Part shown: in pieces, positions 57,191 through 64,000 of the stretch
Layout of the letters: each line of letters starts with the position of its first letter
How positions within the stretch are numbered: the first letter of the stretch is position 1
NCBI GenBank assembly: GCA_916700875.1
Contig: CAKAKS010000060.1
Span: forward strand, 1,869,334 to 1,933,333
Direction: 5' to 3'
DNA from: Sebastes aleutianus
Taxonomy: Eukaryota > Chordata > Actinopteri > Perciformes > Sebastidae
DNA: 64,000 nucleotides
The notes under the pieces: model-generated
The model's database searches: none
What the model was told of the DNA's origin: nothing
Seen by the model: only the letters and a program-made list of their open reading frames with translations
Translations under genes and position numbers: made by a program

Positions 57191-58217
57191 GGATTCACTA
57201 CATAAAATACATATCAACTAACATTTTAACACATTGTTGCTTGAATGTATTCAATAATATTGATTGTCACTTTGTTGCCACACATTTTCTATATCTAATC
57301 TACTCAATATCATGCCTTTTTGGTGCCACAGTTTACTTAGGTTGGGCCAACAGATCACAATGCATAAGTACAGCAGGTAAACATTTATTTGAGACATTTA
57401 TAAATTATTAAGTTTCTCCAATGTTTTTCAAGTGCAAAGTGCAAACATACAACAATAAAGTAGAGAGGGGCTATAATAAAACAAAGAAAGAAACCATGCA
57501 TGTGTACAACAGGGATACAATTAATATTTACCTGACAAATGTATACTTGAGACTACTTGACAGACAGATGTTCACTTGGAATGATGAAAAGACTAAATTT
57601 ACCAAAACTGCACAATGACCTATAACCTCTGCCCATCACTTCATTACAGACACAGATTCCTTTTTTGGATGTAATTAAAGGTTTAGTCCTGATAGTTTAT
57701 TGCATTTAAATTACGTTGTATGTTTTCAGACTGCAATTATTTTTTTAAATTTGAATATGAAATATTTTTTTATGATAAGCACTAATTGAAATCCTCAGGG
57801 CCATTATGTTTTTCAAACAGCTAAAAGTAAGCGATAAAATATCACATGTTAATTGACTTACAGTTTGGGATAAGGTCAAGTGCTTACATTTGCCTTATAT
57901 CTTCACTACTGGCTAAAATAGGACTCTGGACAATCACATTATTCATTTGTTAAAATTACCCAATTAAAACCTATTAAATTTGCATCTCTGGTGTACACAG
58001 TAGAATCACAAGGTACAAGAACAGCTACCTGTGGCAATATTAAGTCAAAAACCTAATACCACTACCCTCAAATGAGTATGATTGTTTTTTTTCTAAATAA
58101 CCACCTGCAACACTGAAACGTGTGCATTTTACAAAGATAACTAACCCTTGAAAGTAACAATGTGACAGTTTTCACAATTACTTAACAATTCCCTTCATTC
58201 TGCAAGGGTCCATTTTC
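57191..58217. other. Intergenic, no gene seen
   Basis: AT-rich DNA. I searched it by eye for the missing SULT first exon (a TYPKS-type 3' edge on the minus strand) and did not find it. Confidence 0.5.
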
Positions 58218-58319
58218 TTAAGCTAGTAGCTTATTCTTGAGGCTGTTCACTTTTGGGGACAAATTCAAACAATCCAGCTTGAGGAAGAGTTTCTGGAAGA
58301 CTTCAAGCGTGTACCTGAT

Positions 58320-59584
58320 AGGGCTGCACCTAACGATTATTTTTTTAACGATTAATCTAACGATTATTTTTTCGATTAGTCGATTAATCTAACGACTAAT
58401 TCATCAATTATTAGAAATATTGTTTTTATAAATAAATAAATATCAAAAACTTGACTCATTATTATTTCAATACTTTATTCAAATATCTTCTCTTATAAAC
58501 ATATACATAAAACAAGAGTATTATTATGGCATTATTTCACAACAAAAAATATCCCAGTCTTTGCTGGTAATCTGTTTTCAGTCCAACATAAAATTTCTCC
58601 AAAATAAAATTAAAACAAGAGCTTGTATTGTAAATTCATGTAAAAGGAATAAAGTGCAATGTTCTTTTTGTAGAAAAGGTCCTCCACTCTGCTTTGTCTC
58701 ATCCTGAAAAACAGACACAGAAGAGCCCATTAGAATAATGATAATAGTGGCACATTTTAAAACAGGTCTAATTTCCACAGCACTGTTGTGTTATGACATT
58801 AGGCTAATAATAATAATAATAATAATTATCATCAGTATTTTTACTTAAGTACTTAACTTAAAACTTAAAATGGTTTAGACATGGATTTATTTAATCACTG
58901 TAATAATATGCAGTTAAGATAAACACTAGCAAATGTACTTTTGCATCAGTGTGGAGAAAGAGAAATAATTGAAACTATTTATAGACTAACAGTCACAGAC
59001 TGTAGAACAATATGTAACGTTACTTTAAGCCATTTTCTCACCCGTACATCGCCGTTAAAGTAAACAGAAAAAATAAAAGGCCGAATAACTACATTAGATG
59101 ACGCGTGGTGTTACGTTACGTTACGTTACTATAACAGTGGTCCATAAAATACTTTTAACATGGTGGTGATAAAGAAACATTTTAAAAACAAACTTTAAAT
59201 GACTACTGCTAACAGAAACACATCCGCGCTTTTACAATCTTAATATATCATGCCTGGGTGATGAAAAAGTAAACAGGACTTACGGCGGTGTCTTGCTGCT
59301 GTCTTCTTCACTCAGCGCTCTGGGGTGCCTTCTTGTCAGGTGCTCATGCATTGCACTTGTACTGCTCCACATTGTTGGGTCTCTGTTTGAAGTATTCCCA
59401 CACCTTTGATGAACGTTGGAGAGGTTTTTTGACGCTTCTTGCGCTCTGGGGGAATCAGAATCCATGCTCGGACCGGGCGCAGCACATTCTCATTATGTCA
59501 TCCGATGCGTCGACGCAAGTTACGTAAATCGACGTATTTACGTAATCGATTACGTCGACTATGTCGACGAATCGCCCCAGCCTT
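58320..59584. mobile_element. hAT-type element with BED-finger remnant
   Basis: The left end AGGGCTGCACCTAACGATTA, rich in CGATTAATC, and the right end CGACGAATCGCCCCAGCCTTA are typical of fish hAT elements. On the minus strand 59280-59465 encodes a BED-type zinc-finger remnant. The element lies inside the last exon of the SAMD3-like pseudogene. No matching 8-bp target duplication was found. Confidence 0.6.
59280..59465 (-). pseudogene. hAT transposase N-terminal BED zinc-finger remnant
   Basis: The frame contains DPTMWSSTSAMHEHLTRRHP, where the spaced His residues match the C-terminal half of a BED finger (SAMxxHLxxxH). The upstream CxxC half is missing or frameshifted (VHQRCGNTSNRD stretch). 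The catalytic region of the transposase is absent. Confidence 0.55.
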
Positions 59585-59819
59585 AGTCTTGATGGTGTAG
59601 ATTTCCAACCTCTGTACAGCAAGGTCCTGTGACACACTGTCTTCATCAGCATCCTTAAATAGCACAAACATTGTATTTCAGAGTATGCAGCCAATAGAGA
59701 AGGTCCTAATTGAACATCTCCCAAATTGCTTCTAACCCTTTGGAGAAGAAAATCTGGGGCTGTCAAAGCTGTGCACATCAGTGTTTTAGAAAAATCTGAA
59801 ATAATGTACTTGCAAACGG

Positions 59820-60360
59820 TCATATTTTTATTTATTTTTGCATTATTTTTTAATTTATTTTCAAATGTACATTTATTTATGTATTTATGCATTTATTTAT
59901 TTATGCACGCCTTTCCCTTTGAATTTCACCCCTTATTTATTTTCACAAACTTATTTATTTCTGTATTCTTTTCTTTATACATTTCTTTTTACATTTCTGT
60001 GCCCGTACAGGCAGCGGCGAGGGGAGCAGCTAGCTAGCTAGCATATAGTCATGCACCCTGACCGCACAATGACACACGTTGAGTGACAGCCCCTTCATTT
60101 GCATAACGAGATGCATATAGAAATGTAAAAAGAAATGTGTAAAGGAAAGAATACAGAAATAAATAAGGGGTGAAATGCAAAGGGGAAATTATGCATAAAT
60201 AAATGCACACATTTAAAAATAAATAATAAATAAATGCAAAAATAAATAAATACAAAGAGATGTTAAAACAAACAAATAATAAATAAATGAATACATTTAA
60301 AATTTAATGAAAATAAATACATAAATAAATAAAAGGGAAAATCAAACATAAGAGTAAATA
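59820..60360. repeat. AT-rich inverted repeat, TTTATTTA/TAAATAAA arms
   Basis: The left arm (about 59825-60005) has TTTATTTA runs with GAATTTCACCCCTTATTTAT and TTTCTTTATACATTTC. The right arm (about 60115-60330) is its approximate reverse complement (GAAATGTGTAAAGGAAAG, ATAAATAAGGGGTGAAATGC). The centre is GC-richer (GCAGCGGCGAGGGGAGCAGC). It looks like a foldback-type repeat. The open frames over it are artefacts. Confidence 0.75.
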
Positions 60361-60822
60361 AATAAGGGAATTAATACAAAGATAAGTAAATAGAAAAGCA
60401 AATTAAAACAGAAATATCAATTTATGTCACAGTTTATCAATTAATTAATGGCTACATGTATTTTTTATATTATTTTTGCTACATTTAATGACATTTATTT
60501 ATTTATCTATCGAGTCATTTATTTATTTATTTTTCATTTTGGCAGGTTCCATACTCCATACAGATGTACAAAGTACAGAAAATAGTATACATTGGAGAGA
60601 GAAGAGTTCAAAATATAAACACATACTGTATATGGCACATTATTTGTGGATGACCACAGCAGACCTTTTCAAACATCATTCAGTGTTGCTTAAAATGGCT
60701 GTTTATTGCAAGTCCTAATGCAATTCAATCCAATTTTTCTACTATAAAGTCTACTTTTATGATGGCTTTAATGTTCAGTTTTTGTTGACACGGTCATAGA
60801 ATTCTTAATAAAGTACTGTATA

Positions 60823-61163
60823 TGGGTACATTCCAAATCTCATACTGTTTCTTTTTACTTTTAGTACGTACTGCAGCTGGCCTTACAAAGTATGTACTGT
60901 TGCCTGCAGTATGCCTACAATTGGGACATACTACTTTGTCATAACATTGCACCTTGAACTTTGACCCTCTTGCTCATATATCAGCTGCACAGAGGATTGT
61001 GGGTCAGAATAGCCAGAAAAGCATGCTGGCTTGCATACTGCAAAATGCAACCGGATGTAGTAAAGACATCTGGTATTTTTGGCATAATGCATTTGACATA
61101 CTATTACTACATACTAAATCTTTTTCTGCCATACTAAATAGTATGGGTATTGGAACGCACAAT
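60823..61163. mobile_element. Non-autonomous DNA element with GTACATTCCAA ends
   Basis: It begins GGGTACATTCCAAATCTCATAC and ends AGTATGGGTATTGGAACGCAC, approximate inverted termini of a common teleost short DNA element. It contains AGAGGATTGTGGGTCAGAAT and no coding sequence. Confidence 0.55.
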
Positions 61164-61937
61164 ATGTTTTAGCATTGAGGCCATTACTATTGAAGATATT
61201 GAACTGGACTACCCTATATTCTGAGGTGTTTCTAATATTCTGACCCCCACATGTATGTAAACATGGAGTACAAAGAATTAGAAACACCCTTCAGTCTAAT
61301 GCAGTTCAGTACAACACCACCTTTAGCTATAACCTCAATGATAAACACATAATTGAATGTACAAATCTCTGACAAGCTCAACGAAAACTGAACATGAATA
61401 TTTATTTATCTAATAAAGCAGCCACTGGGTGTATACAAACTATTTAAAAGGTGTGCAATTATTGCCTACTCTTTTTGTTGAGCGGGTAACATTATCTCAT
61501 GTAGATTTAAGTAATAAGCAAATTATCTTCCTGCAGTTTGATCACAAAATGTCTAAAATATAATATTAACGAACATAATACTCATTGAAGCATACCTTGA
61601 GTAGGATAGCCTGCAACCTCAACCCCATGGTTCCGCCCTTGGAGTGGAAGAGGTTCAGAAGCCTGGGTGTGTATTCATCCAGCTTGGACATGAACTTTGA
61701 TTCAAGGTGCACAGTTGTGATTCTGTGAAACTCATCCTGGATCTGAAAGACAAGTAATAAAACCAGCTTTAAAGCCTCAAATATTACTATTGTACAATTT
61801 TATGACCTCCGTGTTTGCTGATTGTTTACCTTCTGGGTTAAATCATCTGACTGTACACTGCGGGATTCCTAATGGAAGTACCAACTTCTCAATTCGGTCA
61901 TCAATCATCACTCGGAGCTTTGCCTACATCTCTGCCA

Positions 61938-64000
61938 GCCTGACAAGAACGTGAATAGACAAAAGTTCAATAGCATCACAAGCAGAAGTTTCAAGATGAG
62001 ACAAGATATACAGTGAATAACGTAATTAAGAGGCTGTAGTGTGCCACCAGAATAGAAAAAAAAAATAGAAATAATTAATTTATTAATCAGATTGTTAATG
62101 TAATTAAAGTATATTTAAATTTGCCAATTAAAAATATTTCCTTATTCTGTATTTAATCAATAACATAATTGTAATATTAGTATTTGTTGTTTAGTATGTG
62201 TTGATACTGTACATATTATGTTAAAATTTAGTTTATAGGGTTTTTGTCTGAAATCTAAAAAAATTCAGAATAAACTATTATTACTATTATTTACAATATT
62301 ACAAGAAGAAAATGTGATTAATATAAATTGTAACTAGGGTGTGGAAAAGTATGTACAAACCATGTGTTATCATAGCATAATTATATGTCTATGAGAAATG
62401 AGTGATCAGTATTTCTACATTTTCTGCTGCTTTAATTCATATTCAGGTTGGAACTACAGGTGTTTTTGAACATCACTGATAATCAAAACTGAAGCAAATC
62501 TGCTTTCTAACCAGCAGAAGGCTAGTAATAACCAAATGTTGTATTGCAAAACAAAAGGTGTACAAAACATTACACAACCTGTACTGTATGTGAAATATTG
62601 TATCACATCACATTGTGTATTGCATATAAGTGTGATACATACCTGTTGATAGATTTCAGTCAAAGACTCTTGATGCACCTGGAAAGACATTCATATTAGC
62701 TTTAATTCATGTAGCTGGTATGTCAATATACAGTCAAAAGATCACTTTCACTGTCTGTGGCATATTCTACAGATGTCTAGACATTGAAACTGTAGTAATG
62801 TTGCTGGTATGATGTCAATAAAATGTCAAACGGTCTATCTTTGCTGTGAACGGCAGCACAAGGAAAACAATAGACGAGACCTGTAATCTGTAGAAGAGAC
62901 GCAGCTCTGCAGCCACGCTGCGCTGCTCACGCGGCAGCGTAGCTGCTTTAACCTGTTAACGTGGACCCGAAATAAAAAACCAACAGGTTCTGCCACACAC
63001 AGCTCACAGTCTCAGTCTGTCCCAGCGGTAACTAGTTTACTGACCTCAAACCCACATTCACTAACGAGGCCCGGTGTATTCTGTCCGCATGAGCTGCAAA
63101 CACTGTTTGAAAGTAACGTTACTCCAACAGAGTCAACGTAAAACGGGTCGGTTCTACCATCTGAATCCCGCTGTGGCCTCATAGCACTGTGAACAGAGAC
63201 ATTGAACTGTGAGGCTCCGTGAATTAGTGATTAACAGCAACCAGAACATTCACTAAACACAATCACGAACTTTAGAGAGAGAGAAAGAGGAAATAAGGCA
63301 CTTTCAAAATGTAATGACAAACCCTGATTAAACTACTGATTTATAGGCTACAAAAGCTGAAAAGTTGGTAACTGCTTTCAACAGTTTACTTGAGAAAACG
63401 AAATGTAGTAATGTCAAATATCTCTTATAATTAATCACCTCTGAGAGCAGGAAAGTTTGTTTGTTTAAGTTTAATTGTGCATGTTAATGCATAATTAAAC
63501 AGGTGTGGGGTCTGGCTACTTGCTGGCGTTAGCTAGCTTGTTAGTGTGGGGGATGGGTGGAAGCTCCTATGAACATGTGTAAAAGTAGATTAGCTGGTAT
63601 ATTCAAAGGGCATTATATGTGGTATAACGTTACACATGGGAAAGTCACATGAAATTGTGATATAGAGTCAGTCTCTTTTTAGGTCCATGCCTTTAGTTGA
63701 ATCAAAGATAACACAGACTGACTATGAATACAGGCCTAGCTAAAGTTAACATTAGATAGTTGATTTTTGACTTACAGTGCAGTAAAGTTGGCATTTTTGG
63801 TAACTTGCAGTAACGTAAAACAATGTTAAACTGCTACAGCAACTTGGCTATAAATTGTTCGTTAATAACTAAAAACAATTAAACAGGTCTTACCTTTGTG
63901 AAAACGGTAAAATGGCGGTCCCTCAATGTGTGGCAGACAATGCTGGAAGTCCATGTGGCGCCAAAATGCCGTGGGCGGAAGTGTAGTAAAGTGATTGAAA
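61938..64000. other. Right edge, exon-like fragments only
   Basis: 62643-62681 is flanked by AG and GT on the minus strand and encodes VHQESLTEIYQQ, a possible small exon upstream of the SAMD3-like pseudogene. Near 63898, TCTTAC precedes CTTTGTGAAAACGG, a possible donor of a 5' exon; the adjacent AAAATGGCG (63909-63917) and the GC-richer DNA to the window end could be a promoter region. None can be tied to a gene with confidence. Confidence 0.3.

Larger units (their letters stand above)
58218..61937 (-). pseudogene. SAMD3-like pseudogene, rearranged
   Basis: Three pieces match the gene at 45339-47960 in the same orientation. (1) 61860-61937 encodes AKLRVMIDDRIEKLVLPLGIP after an in-frame TAG and is followed by stops in the same frame. 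(2) 61596-61743 encodes FHRITTVHLESKFMSKLDEY, corresponding to exon 3, with a good donor at its end. (3) The last exon is split: 59587-59655 encodes DADEDSVSQDLAV then LEIYTIK, and 58218-58315 encodes YTLEVFQKLFLKLD then NSLKNKLLA and stop. Between the two parts of the last exon lies a hAT-type insertion, and about 50 codons are missing. The large central exon is absent. It is therefore non-functional as seen. Confidence 0.7.

Noticed and set aside
59726..60255. Open frames over the AT-rich inverted repeat
   Set aside because: Phe/Tyr/Leu-rich frames produced by TTTATTTA repeats on either strand.
1..64000. tRNA, rRNA, CRISPR or prokaryotic features
   Set aside because: None seen. The genome is clearly eukaryotic and no cloverleaf with A/B boxes or regularly spaced direct-repeat array was noticed.

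Overview
The window reads as vertebrate, most likely teleost fish, nuclear DNA. It has short exons with GT/AG splice sites, fish-type gene families (an NCAM-like cell-adhesion gene, a SULT2-type sulfotransferase, a SAMD3-like multicopy gene), and many Tc1/mariner, hAT, Harbinger-like and CACTA-like elements in AT-rich intergenic DNA. All host genes recognised are on the minus strand. No tRNA, rRNA or CRISPR array was seen. || 1-27 kb is a locally duplicated NCAM-like locus. Copy B (16.4-24.2 kb) is a complete 16-exon gene. Its hand-spliced coding length is 2118 nt (705 codons plus stop), giving signal peptide, four Ig domains, two FN3 domains, a transmembrane helix and a short tail. Copy A (1-8.4 kb) has the same signal-peptide exon but is rearranged: a 10-exon cassette (Ig1 to FN3-1, about 5.3 kb per unit) is tandemly repeated, the promoter-proximal unit has lost Ig1b-3' through Ig4a, and no FN3-2/TM exons are seen before the window edge. 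A Tc1 element, itself split by a hAT element with a perfect 8-bp target duplication, sits just upstream of copy A. The two copies share homologous flanks ending near 14.56 and 26.90 kb. || 27-43 kb has no gene I can support. It is filled with interspersed repeats, including four copies of a 0.7-0.8 kb element with TTAAAGGGACT-type inverted ends, several smaller MITE-like repeats and the 3' end of an L1-like LINE. || 43.76-49.35 kb is bounded by inverted CACTCTAAAAAA termini and a TA repeat, as in a CACTA/EnSpm-type element. Inside is an intact-looking five-exon SAMD3-like gene (527 codons) with its own CCAAT/GC-box region. A decayed SAMD3-like copy lies at 58.2-61.9 kb, interrupted by a hAT-type insertion carrying a BED zinc-finger remnant. 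|| 52.6-55.3 kb holds five exons of a SULT2-type cytosolic sulfotransferase with canonical exon sizes but no recognisable first exon; a second, broken Tc1 element and a minisatellite lie directly upstream. The last 2 kb shows only exon-like fragments. Exon boundaries were placed by eye from splice signals and reading phase. No database search or alignment program was run, so family names rest on recognition of motifs.
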